From NCBI RefSeq assembly GCF_903970965.1, contig NZ_CAJCKW010000003.1, forward strand, positions 248,001-312,000: a stretch of DNA of 64,000 bases, in the 5' to 3' direction. Source of the DNA: Aureimonas sp. ME7. Lineage in GTDB: Bacteria > Pseudomonadota > Alphaproteobacteria > Rhizobiales > Rhizobiaceae. Each line of letters opens with the position of its first letter. Within the stretch, counting starts at the first letter, position 1. Positions 45,899-56,077 of this stretch are shown here, piece by piece. Made by a program: the position numbers and the translations under genes. The notes under the pieces are model-generated. The model did not search any database. It saw only the letters and a program-made list of their open reading frames with translations, and was not told where the DNA came from.

Positions 45899-47359
45899 GT
45901 GTCAATCCTCGCAATCGTTCTGATCGTCCTGGCGATCGGCGCCATCGGCTTCGTCGTGGCTGGCCGGCGCAGCGCCGCGCTGGCGGCGGCCTCCGCCGAC
46001 AAGCTGCATTCTCGCTCGGTGTATCACGGCTTCTACGTGGCGCTCGCCGCGACGCTGCCGGCGCTTCTCCTTCTGGCGGCCTGGCTGATCGTGTCGCCCT
46101 TTGTCGTGTCCGGCCTGACGACGCCGCTCCCCGGCGAAAACGCCTCGGTGAGTTCCGGTCTCGTGCGCTCCATCGGGCAGGGCATCCGCCTTTTGCCCGA
46201 TGAGGAGCGCGAAGGACTGTCGCAGACGACGGTCGAACAACTGCGGCCGCTTCTCGCCCGGCGCGGCATTCCCGTGCCGAGCGGGGCGACGGATGCGATG
46301 GTGGCGCAGGCGATCGAGCGCAACGCGCTGGAGGACACGAGCCGCCTCGCCATGACGGCAGCAGTGCTTGTGCTTTCGCTGGCCGGCCTCGTCGTGTCGC
46401 TGCGCCGCGTTGCGGTTCGCCTTCGCGCCCGCAACAGCGTCGAAGGTGTCGTTCGATCCTTCCTGATTGTCTGCTCCTCCATCGCCATCCTGACGACCAT
46501 CGGCATCGTAGCCTCGATGCTGTTCGAATCGATCGACTTCTTCAGCCGCGTGTCGCCGGCCAGCTTCTTCTTCGGCACGGTCTGGGAGCCGCGCTTCGCC
46601 GCCGCCGGCTCCACCGCGACCGGCCAGTTCGGCCTCATCCCGCTGCTGCTCGGCACGCTCTACATCGCCTTCGTCGCCATGCTCTTCGCCGTGCCGGTGG
46701 GCTTGTTCGCCGCGATCTACATGGCGGAATATGCCAGCGACCGCCTTCGCTCGGTGGTGAAGCCGCTGCTGGAAGTGCTGGCCGGCATCCCGACCATCGT
46801 CTACGGCTTCTTTGCCCTGATCACGGTCGGCCCGTTCCTGCGTGACCTGTCGGCCGACATCAACGGCCTCCTGACCGGCGACTATTCGAGCTTCATCCAG
46901 GCCCAGTCGATCCTGACGGCCGGCCTCGTGATGGGCATCATGCTGATCCCCTTCGTCTCGTCTCTTTCGGACGACATCATCACCGCCGTGCCGCGCTCGC
47001 TTCGCGACGGCTCGCTGGGCCTTGGCGCGACGCCGTCCGAAACCGTGAAGAAGGTGGTGCTGCCGGCGGCCCTGCCGGGCATCGTCTCGGCGCTGCTGCT
47101 GACCGCCTCGCGCGCCATCGGCGAGACGATGATCGTGGTCCTGGCGGCCGGCATCGCCGCCAACATCACCGCCAATCCGTTCGAGGCGATGACCACGGTG
47201 ACGATCAAGATCGTCTCGCAGCTGACGGGCGATCTCGACTTCACCTCGCCGCAAAGCCTCGTCGCCTTCGCGCTCGGCATCACGCTGTTTGCGATCACCC
47301 TCGTTCTCAACATCGTCGCGCTCGCCATCGTGCGCAAGTATCGGGAGCAGTACGACTGA
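45899..47359 (+). CDS. pstC: phosphate ABC transporter permease PstC
   Basis: A 486-aa permease. The long N-terminal part has extra helices and a soluble region (about 80-170), as in the alphaproteobacterial PstC type. The permease domain (about 240-480) carries the ATPase-contact motif in LGATPSETVKKVVLPAALPGIVSALLL and RAIGETMIVVLAAG. It starts with GTG at 45899 after GGAGA. Its TGA overlaps the pstA ATG by one base. Confidence 0.95.
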   Translation: MSILAIVLIVLAIGAIGFVVAGRRSAALAAASADKLHSRSVYHGFYVALAATLPALLLLAAWLIVSPFVVSGLTTPLPGENASVSSGLVRSIGQGIRLLPDEEREGLSQTTVEQLRPLLARRGIPVPSGATDAMVAQAIERNALEDTSRLAMTAAVLVLSLAGLVVSLRRVAVRLRARNSVEGVVRSFLIVCSSIAILTTIGIVASMLFESIDFFSRVSPASFFFGTVWEPRFAAAGSTATGQFGLIPLLLGTLYIAFVAMLFAVPVGLFAAIYMAEYASDRLRSVVKPLLEVLAGIPTIVYGFFALITVGPFLRDLSADINGLLTGDYSSFIQAQSILTAGLVMGIMLIPFVSSLSDDIITAVPRSLRDGSLGLGATPSETVKKVVLPAALPGIVSALLLTASRAIGETMIVVLAAGIAANITANPFEAMTTVTIKIVSQLTGDLDFTSPQSLVAFALGITLFAITLVLNIVALAIVRKYREQYD

Positions 47360-48684
47360 TGAGCGACGCGATCCTTCCCCGACCCGGCGCCGTCGTCGAC
47401 GCCGCGCCGCCCGCCCGCCGCGACATCGGCCTGAAGCGCCGCTACGCCGCCGAGCGACGGTTCCGCGCCTACGGGCTGACGGCCATCGCCATCGGCCTCG
47501 TGTTCCTGGCGACCCTTTTGTGGACCGTGATCGGGCAGGGCTACACCGCCTTCTGGCAGACACAGATCCGCCTGCCGATCACCTTCAGCCAAAGCGTGAT
47601 TGATCCGAAGAACACGGGCGGCAAGGACCAACAGGCCCTTCGCATCGCCAACTATCCCAAGCTCGTCCAGGACGCGCTCGTCCAGCGCCTCGGGATCGAT
47701 CCGAAGAACCGTGCCGATGTGACGCTGGCAACCCAGCTCGTGTCGCAAGGGGTGCGTGCGCAGTTGGGCGGCATGGTGATGGAGGATCTGTCCATTATCG
47801 GCACCACGCAGGATGTCTGGCTCTACGCCAACTCCACGGTGGACTCGGCCGTGAAGGGGCAGTTCGACACCTCGATCCCCGAAGCGCGCCGCCCGATCAA
47901 GGACAAGCAGCTGGCCTGGATGGCGCAGCTTCATGAGGCGGGCGACCTGGAGCAGCGCTTCAACACCGGCCTCTTCACCTTCGGCGCCTCGAGCCGCGCG
48001 GAAACGGCTGGTGTCGGCGTCGCCATCATCGGCTCGCTCTACATGATGGGGATCGTGCTGGCGCTGGCGCTGCCGATCGGCGTCGCCGCCTCGATCTATC
48101 TCGAGGAGTTCGCGCCCAGGAACCGGCTGACGGACTTCATCGAGGTCAACATCAACAACCTCGCGGCGGTCCCATCCATCGTCTATGGCCTCCTCGGCCT
48201 TGCGATCTTCGTGAACTGGATGGGCCTGCCACGCTCGGCCTCGCTGGTCGGCGGCCTCGTTCTGACGCTGATGACGCTGCCGACCATCATCATCGCGACG
48301 CGTGCCGCCCTCAAGGCGGTGCCGCCTTCGATCCGCGCGGCGGCGCTTGGCCTTGGCGCCTCGCGCATGCAGATGGTGTTCCACCACGTTCTGCCGCTCG
48401 CCATGCCCGGCATCCTCACCGGCACGATCATCGGTCTGGCGCATGCGCTCGGAGAAACCGCGCCGCTTCTTCTCATCGGCATGGTCGCCTTCGTCGCCAA
48501 CTATCCGGCGACGCCGATGGACCCGTCCACCGCCTTGCCCGTTCAGATCTACATGTGGGCCAACGAGGCCGAGCGCGCCTTCGTGGAGCGCACGTCGGGC
48601 GCGATCATCGTGCTTCTTCTTTTCCTGGCCGTGATGAACATCACGGCGATCCTTCTTCGCCGCCGCTTCGAGCGGCGCTGGTAG
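47359..48684 (+). CDS. pstA: phosphate ABC transporter permease PstA
   Basis: A 441-aa permease. An N-terminal DUF3333-type extension (about 30-200) precedes the permease domain with [27 protein letters not shown] and [26 protein letters not shown]. It pairs with PstC to form the channel. Overlap of one base with pstC indicates coupling. Confidence 0.95.
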   Translation: MSDAILPRPGAVVDAAPPARRDIGLKRRYAAERRFRAYGLTAIAIGLVFLATLLWTVIGQGYTAFWQTQIRLPITFSQSVIDPKNTGGKDQQALRIANYPKLVQDALVQRLGIDPKNRADVTLATQLVSQGVRAQLGGMVMEDLSIIGTTQDVWLYANSTVDSAVKGQFDTSIPEARRPIKDKQLAWMAQLHEAGDLEQRFNTGLFTFGASSRAETAGVGVAIIGSLYMMGIVLALALPIGVAASIYLEEFAPRNRLTDFIEVNINNLAAVPSIVYGLLGLAIFVNWMGLPRSASLVGGLVLTLMTLPTIIIATRAALKAVPPSIRAAALGLGASRMQMVFHHVLPLAMPGILTGTIIGLAHALGETAPLLLIGMVAFVANYPATPMDPSTALPVQIYMWANEAERAFVERTSGAIIVLLLFLAVMNITAILLRRRFERRW

Positions 48685-48692
48685 ACAAGCGG

Positions 48693-49514
48693 ATGAACCC
48701 CATGATGGAACAGCTTTCGGTCAAGGCCGGTATGCCCTTGAAGCCGGTCGCCGCCGAGACGGCGAAGATGCGGGGCAAGGGCGTTTCGGTCTTCTACGGG
48801 CAGAAGCAGGCGCTCTTCGCCGTCGATCTCGACGTTCTCGACCGGCAGGTGACGGCGCTGATCGGCCCGTCGGGCTGCGGCAAGTCCACCTTCCTGCGCA
48901 CGCTCAACCGGATGAACGACACGGTCGAGGGCGCGCGTATCGAGGGTCTGGTGACGCTCGACGGCGAGGACATCTACAACAAGGAGATCGACGTCGTGGA
49001 GCTTCGCGCCCGCGTCGGCATGGTGTTCCAGAAGCCGAACCCGTTTCCCAAGTCGATCTACGACAACATCGCCTACGGCCCGAAGATCCACGGCCTCGCC
49101 CGCTCCAAGGCCGATCTCGACGAGATCGTCGTCACCTCGCTGCGCAAGGCCGGCCTTTTCGAGGAGGTCAAGGATCGCCTGCATGACGCCGGCACCGGCC
49201 TTTCGGGCGGCCAGCAGCAGCGGCTGTGCATCGCGCGCGCCATCGCCGTGTCGCCCGAAGTGATCCTGATGGACGAGCCCTGCTCGGCGCTCGATCCGAT
49301 CGCCACGGCTACTGTCGAGGAGCTGATCGACGAGCTGCGCCAGAACTACACCATCGTCATCGTTACCCATTCGATGCAGCAGGCCGCCCGCGTGTCGCAG
49401 CGCACGGCCATGTTCCACCTCGGCAAGATCGTCGAGGTCGGACCGACGGCCAAGATGTTCCAGAATCCCGACGACAAGCGCACCCAGGACTACATCACCG
49501 GCCGCTTCGGCTGA
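48693..49514 (+). CDS. pstB: phosphate ABC transporter ATP-binding protein
   Basis: A 273-aa ATPase energising phosphate import. Walker A is GPSGCGKST, the signature LSGGQQQR and Walker [28 protein letters not shown] is the PstB-specific stretch. The ATG at 48693 is 8 bp after the pstA stop; an alternative ATG lies at 48702. Confidence 0.97.
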   Translation: MNPMMEQLSVKAGMPLKPVAAETAKMRGKGVSVFYGQKQALFAVDLDVLDRQVTALIGPSGCGKSTFLRTLNRMNDTVEGARIEGLVTLDGEDIYNKEIDVVELRARVGMVFQKPNPFPKSIYDNIAYGPKIHGLARSKADLDEIVVTSLRKAGLFEEVKDRLHDAGTGLSGGQQQRLCIARAIAVSPEVILMDEPCSALDPIATATVEELIDELRQNYTIVIVTHSMQQAARVSQRTAMFHLGKIVEVGPTAKMFQNPDDKRTQDYITGRFG

Positions 49515-49545
49515 CCTCGATTTCCATTCACGAAGGGGCCCTGTC

Positions 49546-50268
49546 ATGGAGCACCATATCGTCACCTCCTATGACGAGGAGCTGAAGTTCATCCTGCGCC
49601 GCATCTCGGAGATGGGCGGTCAGGCGGAGCGCATGGTGGAGCAGGCCGTTTCGGCGCTGATCCGCTCCGACTGGGGCCTAGCCCAGTCGGTGGTCGCCGA
49701 CGACGTGCTGCTCGACGCCGCCCAACGCGAGATCGACGAGCACGCGATCATGACGATCGGCAAGCGCCAGCCGATGGCGCACGATCTGCGCGAGATCGTC
49801 GGCGCGATCCGCATCTCCAACGATCTCGAACGCATCGGCGACCTCGGCAAGAACATCGCCAAGCGGGTGATCGCGGTCCACGACCATGCCCAGCCGGTGA
49901 AGCTCGTGCGCGGCATCGAGCACCTGTCGGAACTGGCGCTCGGCCAGCTGAAGGAAGTGCTCGACGCCTATGCCTCGCGCGACCATCTGCGCGCCGAGGC
50001 GATCCGCCGGAGCGACCAGGAAATCGACGCGATGTACACGTCGATCTTCCGCGAGCTCCTGACCTACATGATGGAGGACCCGCGCAACATCACCGCCTGC
50101 ACGCATCTCCTGTTCTCGGCCAAGAACATCGAGCGCATCGGCGACCATGCGACCAACATCGCCGAGACGATCTACTACATCAAGACCGGCAGCCAGATGG
50201 AGATCGAGCGGCCGAAGGGCGACTCGACCCCGACGCTGACGGCGCCGGCTCAGGGCGGGAGCGCCTGA
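49546..50268 (+). CDS. phoU: phosphate-signalling regulator PhoU
   Basis: A 240-aa protein made of two three-helix PhoU repeats, each with the acidic metal-binding motif (EIVGAIRISNDLERIGDLGKNIA and ARNIERIGDHATNIAE-like, here AKNIERIGDHATNIAE). It links PstB status to PhoR to keep the regulon off in high phosphate. It begins at 49546 with AAGGGG and ends 2 bp before phoB. Confidence 0.96.
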   Translation: MEHHIVTSYDEELKFILRRISEMGGQAERMVEQAVSALIRSDWGLAQSVVADDVLLDAAQREIDEHAIMTIGKRQPMAHDLREIVGAIRISNDLERIGDLGKNIAKRVIAVHDHAQPVKLVRGIEHLSELALGQLKEVLDAYASRDHLRAEAIRRSDQEIDAMYTSIFRELLTYMMEDPRNITACTHLLFSAKNIERIGDHATNIAETIYYIKTGSQMEIERPKGDSTPTLTAPAQGGSA

Positions 50269-50270
50269 CG

Positions 50271-50996
50271 ATGGCCGCCCGCGTCGCCGTTGTGGAGGAC
50301 GAGGAAGCGCTCGGCATCCTCCTGCGCTACAATCTGGAAGCGGAAGGCTACGCCGTCGACGTGATCGCTCGCGGCGACGAGGCGGATCTGCGCCTCAAGG
50401 AGCAGGTGCCCGATCTCCTGCTCCTCGACTGGATGCTGCCGGGCCTGTCGGGCGTCGAGCTTTGCCGCCGGCTGCGGGGCCGCCCCGAGACCGAACGCCT
50501 GCCGATCATCATGCTGACGGCGCGCGGCGAGGAGTCGGAGCGGGTGCGGGGCCTGTCGACCGGGGCCGACGACTACGTCGTCAAGCCGTTCTCGACGCCT
50601 GAGCTGATGGCGCGCGTGCGCGCCATGCTGCGCCGGGTGAAGCCGGAGCGGATCTCGACGCAGCTCGTCGCCGGCGACATCGATCTCGACCGCGAAACGC
50701 ACCGGGTTCGCCGGGCGGGGCGCGAGCTGAAGCTCGGGCCGACCGAGTTTAAGCTCCTGGAATTCCTGATGCAGTCGCCCGGCCGCGTGTTCTCGCGCGA
50801 GCAGCTTCTCGACGGCGTCTGGGGGCGGGACATCTATGTCGACGAGCGGACGGTGGACGTCCATGTCGGGCGTCTGCGCAAGGCGGTGAACCGCGGTCGC
50901 CAGCGCGACCCGATCCGAACCGTGCGGGGCGCCGGCTACGCGCTGGACGAGACGTTCACGGCGACGCGCCCCGCTTCGCGGGCGGAGACGGCCTGA
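50271..50996 (+). CDS. phoB: phosphate-regulon response regulator PhoB
   Basis: A 241-aa OmpR/PhoB-type response regulator. The receiver domain (about 1-125) has the phospho-acceptor Asp53 in LLLLDWMLPGLSG and VKPFSTPEL. The winged-helix domain (about 140-230) carries LGPTEFKLLEFLM and VDVHVGRLRKAVN. It binds PHO boxes such as the one upstream of pstS. The 3' end overlaps the NUDIX gene by 61 bp. Confidence 0.96.
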   Translation: MAARVAVVEDEEALGILLRYNLEAEGYAVDVIARGDEADLRLKEQVPDLLLLDWMLPGLSGVELCRRLRGRPETERLPIIMLTARGEESERVRGLSTGADDYVVKPFSTPELMARVRAMLRRVKPERISTQLVAGDIDLDRETHRVRRAGRELKLGPTEFKLLEFLMQSPGRVFSREQLLDGVWGRDIYVDERTVDVHVGRLRKAVNRGRQRDPIRTVRGAGYALDETFTATRPASRAETA

Positions 50997-51388
50997 TCGC
51001 CCCGCGCGATCAGGGAAAGGACGACGTCGCGCGTGAGCGGAGCGAGGGGCAGGTCGAGCGCAGCCTCGCCCCGGATCCATCTCGCCTCAGCGATCTCCGA
51101 GCGAGCTTCGACCGGAGCGTCGCTCGCGAGGCGAAACAGGTCGGCCGAGACAGTGCAGCCCGCTTCGTAAGCGGCCGGCGCCGAAAAGCAGCCGAGATAC
51201 TCGGCATCCTCCGGCGCGATCGAAAGCCCGACTTCCTCCAGAAGCTCGCGGCGGAGCGCGTCGATCGGCGCTTCGGCTCCGTCGATCTTGCCGCCGGGCT
51301 GCATGAAGGCCGATGTCCCGCGCTTGCGAACGAGAAGCGTCGCGCCGTCGCTGCGCATCACCAGCGCCGCCGCGATCCGGATCTCCAT
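50936..51388 (-). CDS. NUDIX hydrolase
   Basis: A 150-aa NUDIX hydrolase. The NUDIX box is complete: GKIDGAEAPIDALRRELLEEVGL (G-x5-E-x7-REUxEExGU). The substrate is unknown; the MEIRIAAALVMRSDG start and MQPGGKIDG context are like MutT-type or general nucleoside diphosphate hydrolases. It is convergent to phoB, overlapping it by 61 bp at the 3' end. Confidence 0.9.
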   Translation of the reverse strand: MEIRIAAALVMRSDGATLLVRKRGTSAFMQPGGKIDGAEAPIDALRRELLEEVGLSIAPEDAEYLGCFSAPAAYEAGCTVSADLFRLASDAPVEARSEIAEARWIRGEAALDLPLAPLTRDVVLSLIARGDQAVSAREAGRVAVNVSSSA

Positions 51389-51454
51389 GCCGTGCTTCCT
51401 TCGATCACGTCCGGCGCCCGACTTTGGTCTTGTTGCCGGGTGCCGGGTGGCGCC

Positions 51455-51703
51455 TCAGCCTTCTTCGGTCTTGATATAGGGCTCGACGGTGCCCTTGAGC
51501 TTCAGGAGAAGCGGCTTGCCGCGCCGATCGCGCGCGGTGCCGGCCGCGACCTTGATCCAACCTTCGCTGACGCAATACTCCTCGACATTGGTCTTCTCGG
51601 CGCCGTTGAAACGGATGCCGATCCCGTTGGCGAGGAGCGCCTCGTCGTGAAACGGGCTTTCGGGGTCGATGGCGAGGCGGTCGGGGAGTGGGGTCTGGCT
51701 CAT
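51455..51703 (-). CDS. DUF3297 family protein
   Basis: An 82-aa small protein with the DUF3297 pattern LAIDPESPFHDEALLANGIGIRFNGAEKTNVEEYC, EGWIKVAAG and GTVEPYI. No function is established. The ATG at 51703 has an AAGGGGG site; the frame is open to 51784. Confidence 0.8.
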   Translation of the reverse strand: MSQTPLPDRLAIDPESPFHDEALLANGIGIRFNGAEKTNVEEYCVSEGWIKVAAGTARDRRGKPLLLKLKGTVEPYIKTEEG

Positions 51704-51766
51704 GCCCGCCCCCTTAGCGCAAGACGGGCAGGCGTTCCAGCCTTTCGCGCCCTGCGGGCTCCGCCA

Positions 51767-51795
51767 TGAAAAAAGCCCCGGCAATGCCGGGGCTT
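51767..51795 (-). terminator. Rho-independent terminator of gcrA
   Basis: Stem AAGCCCCGGC / GCCGGGGCTT with a 3-base loop, followed on the minus strand by a run of T. It lies 26 bp beyond gcrA. Confidence 0.85.
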
Positions 51796-51820
51796 GGGCG
51801 TCGGACGCTCGTCGGCTTTT

Positions 51821-52396
51821 CTAGCGGACGCGGCGGCGCTCGGACACCGGCTGGAACGCGATCCGCGCGTGATGCTGGCAATAGGGCGAAGCATCGGGCG
51901 CGTGGTTGCCGCAGAAGCGGAACTCGTCCGACAAGGGATCGCCGATCGGCCACTTGCAGGTCCGGTCGGACAGTTGCACCAGCGTCAGGTTGCGCGACAT
52001 CGGCACCACCTCGGCCGAGGCGCCGGGCATGTCGACATCGCCGATCACCTCGTCCTCGACCTCCGGCTCCATCTTCAGAGCGGTGGCGCCCATCGTGGCG
52101 GGGCGCGCAGGGCGTGGCGGGGGCGGGGGCGCGCTTGCAACGGCGGGCGCGACCGAAAGGATACGCGGGCTCGGGGTCTCCGCCACCGCTTCCACCAGCA
52201 CGGGGCGCGAAGGTCTCGCGACCGCCTGCTCGATCGGAACGGCCGCCTTGATGCGACTGTCCAGCTTCAGCCGGTGCACCTTGCCGATCACCGCATTGCG
52301 GGTCACGCCTCCCAGCTGCGAGGCGATCTGACTGGCGCTATGCCCGTCCCCCCACAATTGTCTCAGAAGGTCGATCCGCTCGTCGGTCCAGCTCAT
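51821..52396 (-). CDS. gcrA: cell-cycle regulator GcrA
   Basis: A 191-aa GcrA protein. The DNA-binding N-terminus MSWTDERIDLLRQLW...GVTRNAVIGKVHRLKL is diagnostic. A Pro/Ala-rich linker leads to the sigma-factor-binding C-terminal domain with TCKWPIGDP and FCGNHAPDASPYCQHHARIAF. GcrA directs RNA polymerase to CcrM-methylated promoters during the cell cycle in Caulobacter. The ATG at 52396 has a GAGGAG site. It is divergent from argD. Confidence 0.97.
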   Translation of the reverse strand: MSWTDERIDLLRQLWGDGHSASQIASQLGGVTRNAVIGKVHRLKLDSRIKAAVPIEQAVARPSRPVLVEAVAETPSPRILSVAPAVASAPPPPPRPARPATMGATALKMEPEVEDEVIGDVDMPGASAEVVPMSRNLTLVQLSDRTCKWPIGDPLSDEFRFCGNHAPDASPYCQHHARIAFQPVSERRRVR

Positions 52397-52788
52397 GAAC
52401 AGACTCCTCAACTCTTGAATGCAGCGCGGCACCGATCCGTGCTTGCGTCACCAAGAGGGCATCGAACCACCAGATCTGGTAGACAGCCACGCGCTATACG
52501 CAAAATATGGTGTCTGATCAGAATTTAACCTGTCGGACCGCACTGTGGCAAGGCTCGCACAGTGTTGCGCGAATCGCTTTTCGCGTTTTCAACAGCTTGC
52601 TGCATCAGCGAGGAGCGGCTTTCGGGCCCCGAAGCCTCCGCGTTCATTTGACAATCCGCGTCCCGCGCATGGTATACGAGCCCCTGAATCGTGGGCTTTC
52701 GCAATGCGGCGTTCGGGATTCGTCCCTGCCTGATCGTCCTCGCATTTCCATCCGTTTCGAGATCGTCGTCAACCCGGAAAGACAGGCC
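52397..52788. other. intergenic region between divergent gcrA and argD
   Basis: 392 bp. The best promoter candidate for argD is described separately at 52648-52677. The gcrA side, about 52440-52530, is less GC-rich. I found no small gene with clear support. Confidence 0.45.
52648..52677 (+). promoter_or_regulatory. candidate sigma-70-type promoter of argD
   Basis: TTGACA at 52648-52653 and GGTATA or GTATAC at 52671-52677 with a 17-18 bp spacer. This leaves a leader of about 105 bp before the argD ATG. No terminator-antiterminator pair is evident in the leader. Confidence 0.5.
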
Positions 52789-53994
52789 ATGTCCGACCAA
52801 GACAGTCCGCTATTTCACACCTTCGCCCGCGCGCCGCTGCGCGTCAGCCGAGGCGAGGGCGTGTGGCTCGAGACGGAAGACGGTCGGCGATACATGGATT
52901 TCGCCAGCGGCATCGCGGTGAACTCCCTCGGCCATGCGCATCCCCATCTCGTCAAGGCGCTGACGGAGCAGGCCGGCATCCTGTGGCATGCCTCGAACCT
53001 CTTCGAGATTCCGGGCCAGGAGCAGCTGGCGTCCCGCCTCGTGAGCGCTTCCTTCGCCGACAAGGTGTTCTTTGCCAACTCCGGCGCGGAAGCGCTGGAA
53101 TGCGCGATCAAGACGGCGCGCCGCTACCAGTTCGTTTCCGGCCACCCCGAGCGCTTCCGCATCGTGACCTTCGAGGGTGCCTTCCACGGGCGCACCCTCG
53201 CGACCATCGCGGCGGGCGGACAGAAGAAGTATCTGGAAGGCTTCGGCCCGAAGGTGGAAGGCTTCGATCAGGTGCCCTTCGGCGATCTCGACGCTCTGCG
53301 CGCGGCGGTCGGGCCGGAGACGGCGGCGATCCTGATCGAGCCGATCCAGGGCGAGGGCGGCATCCGCGTCGTGCCCGCTGCCTTCCTGGCCGCCATCCGC
53401 GAGCTTTGCGGCGAGCACGGCCTCCTCCTGATCTACGACGAGGTGCAGACCGGGATCGGCCGCACCGGCCGCTTCTTCGCCTACGAGAGCTCGGGCGTCG
53501 CGCCCGACATCCTGGCGTCGGCCAAGGGGCTCGGCGGCGGCTTCCCGGTCGGCGCGTGCCTCGCGACGGCGGAAGCGGCCAAGGGCATGACGGCGGGAAC
53601 GCACGGCACCACATTTGGCGGCAATCCGCTGGCCATGGCGGTCGGCAACGCGGTGCTCGACGTGGTGCTGAGCGAAGGGTTCCTGGAGGAGGTGCGTCGC
53701 ACGGCACTTCTCTTCAAGCAGAGCCTCGCCTCGCTCAAGGACCGTTTTCCCGACGTCGTCGAGGAGATCCGCGGCGAGGGCCTGCTGATCGGCTTGAAGC
53801 CGCGCCTGCCCAACACGCAGGTGGTGGAGGCCCTTCGCGCCAGCCTTCTCCTGGCCGTTCCGGCCGGCGACAACGTGATCCGCTTCCTGCCGCCGCTGGT
53901 GGTGACGGCCGACGAGGTCCGCGAGGCGATGGAGCGGATCGAGGCGGCGGTCGCCGGCCTTTCCGACGCCGCACAGGAAAGCTCTGCCGCATGA
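52789..53994 (+). CDS. argD: acetylornithine aminotransferase
   Basis: A 401-aa PLP-dependent class III transaminase of arginine synthesis. Active-site features are seen: [52 protein letters not shown], and [13 protein letters not shown], which holds the lysine that binds PLP. The ATG at 52789 has a GGAAAG site. Its TGA overlaps the argF ATG by 4 bp. Confidence 0.96.
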   Translation: MSDQDSPLFHTFARAPLRVSRGEGVWLETEDGRRYMDFASGIAVNSLGHAHPHLVKALTEQAGILWHASNLFEIPGQEQLASRLVSASFADKVFFANSGAEALECAIKTARRYQFVSGHPERFRIVTFEGAFHGRTLATIAAGGQKKYLEGFGPKVEGFDQVPFGDLDALRAAVGPETAAILIEPIQGEGGIRVVPAAFLAAIRELCGEHGLLLIYDEVQTGIGRTGRFFAYESSGVAPDILASAKGLGGGFPVGACLATAEAAKGMTAGTHGTTFGGNPLAMAVGNAVLDVVLSEGFLEEVRRTALLFKQSLASLKDRFPDVVEEIRGEGLLIGLKPRLPNTQVVEALRASLLLAVPAGDNVIRFLPPLVVTADEVREAMERIEAAVAGLSDAAQESSAA

Positions 53995-54938
53995 ACGTTT
54001 CGTCCTCCGCTTCGCCGAGCCGGCCGCGGCACTTTCTCGATCTGTCGGCGGTGGCCGCCCCGGAGCTGCATGCGATCCTGCGCGATGCGCGCGAGCGCAA
54101 GGCGCTGGGCCGCGCCGGGCCGCGCCCGCTCGAAGGGCGCACGCTCGCGATGGTGTTCGAGAAGCCCTCGACGCGCACCCGCGTGTCGTTCGATGTCGCC
54201 ATGCGCCAGCTCGGCGGCGAGACGCTGTTCCTGTCCGGCTCCGAGATGCAGCTCGGGCGCGCCGAGACGATCGCCGACACCGCGCGCGTCATGTCGCGCT
54301 ACGTCGATGCCATCATGATGCGCACCACAGACCATTCGCGCCTTCTGGAAATGGCGGACGCCGCCACCGTTCCCGTCATCAACGCCCTGACCGATGACAC
54401 GCACCCCTGCCAGATCATGGCCGACCTCCTCACCTTCGAGGAGCATCGCGGCTCGGTGAAGGGGCGCACCTTCGCCTGGACGGGCGACGGCAACAACGTC
54501 CTGAACTCGTTGATCGAGGCGGCCGGCGCGTTCGACTTCTCGCTGCGCGTGGCGACGCCCGAAGGCTCCGACCCCGATCCCGCCTATGTCGACCGCGCCC
54601 TCCGGAAGGGAACGCGCCTTCACCTGACGCGCGATGCCAACGAGGCTGTCGAGGGCGCGGACTGCGTCGTGACCGACACCTGGGTGTCCATGGGGCGCGA
54701 GGAGGCGGCGCGCGGCCACAACGTGTTCATGCCCTATCAGGTGAACGCGGCCCTGATGAAGCGTGCCAAGCCCGACGCCCTGTTCATGCACTGCCTGCCG
54801 GCCCATCGCGGCGAGGAGGTGACGGACGAGGTGATCGACGGGCAGCAGTCCGTGGTGTTCGACGAGGCGGAAAACCGTCTCCACGCCCAAAAGTCGATCC
54901 TCGCCTGGACCTTCGGGAACGTTGCCGCGCATGTCTGA
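53991..54938 (+). CDS. argF: ornithine carbamoyltransferase
   Basis: A 315-aa enzyme making citrulline. The carbamoyl-phosphate loop [24 protein letters not shown], and the ornithine motif [12 protein letters not shown] are intact. It is coupled to argD (4-bp overlap) and to hslO downstream (8-bp overlap). Confidence 0.97.
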   Translation: MNVSSSASPSRPRHFLDLSAVAAPELHAILRDARERKALGRAGPRPLEGRTLAMVFEKPSTRTRVSFDVAMRQLGGETLFLSGSEMQLGRAETIADTARVMSRYVDAIMMRTTDHSRLLEMADAATVPVINALTDDTHPCQIMADLLTFEEHRGSVKGRTFAWTGDGNNVLNSLIEAAGAFDFSLRVATPEGSDPDPAYVDRALRKGTRLHLTRDANEAVEGADCVVTDTWVSMGREEAARGHNVFMPYQVNAALMKRAKPDALFMHCLPAHRGEEVTDEVIDGQQSVVFDEAENRLHAQKSILAWTFGNVAAHV

Positions 54939-55929
54939 TCATCATCCCGAACTCGGCGAGTTCGGCTTTGCCGGCGACGACGCCGTGGTCCCCTTCGCCG
55001 TGGAGGCGCTAGACGCGCGCGGGCGCGCGGTGCAGCTCGGCGCGATGGTGGACCAGATCCTCTCGCGCCACGACTACCCCGAGCCGGTGGCCCAGCTTCT
55101 GGCCGAGATGATCGTTCTCACCGTGCTTCTGGGCACGTCCTTGAAGTTCGACGGCAAGTTCATCGCGCAAACGCAGACCGACGGTCCGGTGGATCTCCTC
55201 GTCGTCGATTTCGCCATGCCCTCGAGCGTGCGCGCCTACGCGCGCTTCGACGAGGACAAGGTGACTGAAGCCGTCGCCGCGCGCCGAACCGATCCGGCCG
55301 AACTCCTGGGTCACGGCATTCTCGCGCTGACGATCGACCAGGGGGCGCATATGCAGCGCTACCAGGGCATCGTGGAGCTTTCGGGCGCTTCGCTGGAAGC
55401 GGTGGCGGAAACCTACTTCCGTCAGTCCGAGCAGATCCCGACCACCGTGCGCCTTGCCGTCGCGCGCATGGCCAAGCGCGCCGAGGGCGGCGGCTTCCAG
55501 CAAAGCTGGCGGGCGGGCGGCCTGATCGCGCAGTTCCTGCCCGAAGCGCCCGAGCGCATGCGCATGGCCGACCTGCCGGGGGGCGACGCGCCGGAGGGGG
55601 CGGACACCGCCGAGTTCGAAGAGGACGACGCCTGGACCGAAGTGCAGGCGCTGGTCGGCACGATCGAGCCTTCCGAGCTCGCCGATCCGGAAGTCGGCGT
55701 CGAGCGTCTCCTGTATCGTTTGTTCCACGAGCGCGGCGTGCGCGTCTTCGCGCCGACCCCGGTGCTCGACGACTGTTCCTGCAACCGCGACAAGATCCGC
55801 GGGGTCCTCGCCAACTTCACGGCCGAGGATCTGGCGGAAAGCACGGAAGACGGGCGGATCCACGTGACCTGCGAGTTCTGCGGGGAAGCCTACGACTTCT
55901 CGCCGGACGAGTTTGAGCCGAACGCCTGA
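54931..55929 (+). CDS. hslO: redox-regulated chaperone Hsp33
   Basis: A 332-aa Hsp33, which unfolds and becomes a holdase when oxidised. The C-terminal redox switch keeps CSCN and CEFCG as zinc ligands. The N-terminal domain shows [20 protein letters not shown]. An acidic insert (about 215-235) is extended. It overlaps argF by 8 bp. The argF-hslO arrangement is common in alphaproteobacteria. Confidence 0.96.
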   Translation: MSDHHPELGEFGFAGDDAVVPFAVEALDARGRAVQLGAMVDQILSRHDYPEPVAQLLAEMIVLTVLLGTSLKFDGKFIAQTQTDGPVDLLVVDFAMPSSVRAYARFDEDKVTEAVAARRTDPAELLGHGILALTIDQGAHMQRYQGIVELSGASLEAVAETYFRQSEQIPTTVRLAVARMAKRAEGGGFQQSWRAGGLIAQFLPEAPERMRMADLPGGDAPEGADTAEFEEDDAWTEVQALVGTIEPSELADPEVGVERLLYRLFHERGVRVFAPTPVLDDCSCNRDKIRGVLANFTAEDLAESTEDGRIHVTCEFCGEAYDFSPDEFEPNA

Positions 55930-56038
55930 GCCGGGACGGCCGTGCGCGCTCGGCCGGGAACGGAGCCTTAACCTCGTCCGGTGAAGAAGCGTGATTCCGG
56001 CGTGGATTTCGCGCCGTCTTCATCTCTTTGCAGGTGCC

Positions 56039-56070
56039 CCTGACGATCATGGAGCCAAGTGATCGTCAGG
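56039..56070 (+). promoter_or_regulatory. 11-bp perfect inverted repeat overlapping the ribosome site of the GGDEF-EAL gene
   Basis: CCTGACGATCA (56039-56049) and TGATCGTCAGG (56060-56070) with a 10-base spacer. The 3' arm includes the first bases of AGGAGG (56068-56073), so in RNA the hairpin would partly hide the Shine-Dalgarno site. Alternatively it is a DNA operator. Confidence 0.6.
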
Positions 56071-56077
56071 AGGGCCG

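Noticed and set aside
52507-52788. N-terminal extension of argD by 94 codons
   Set aside because: The extension contains the TTGACA promoter candidate and has no homology to aminotransferases; the ATG at 52789 gives the normal protein.
52654-52788. Attenuator or riboswitch in the argD leader
   Set aside because: No alternating hairpins, leader peptide with Arg codons, or recognisable aptamer are visible in the 135 bp before the ATG.
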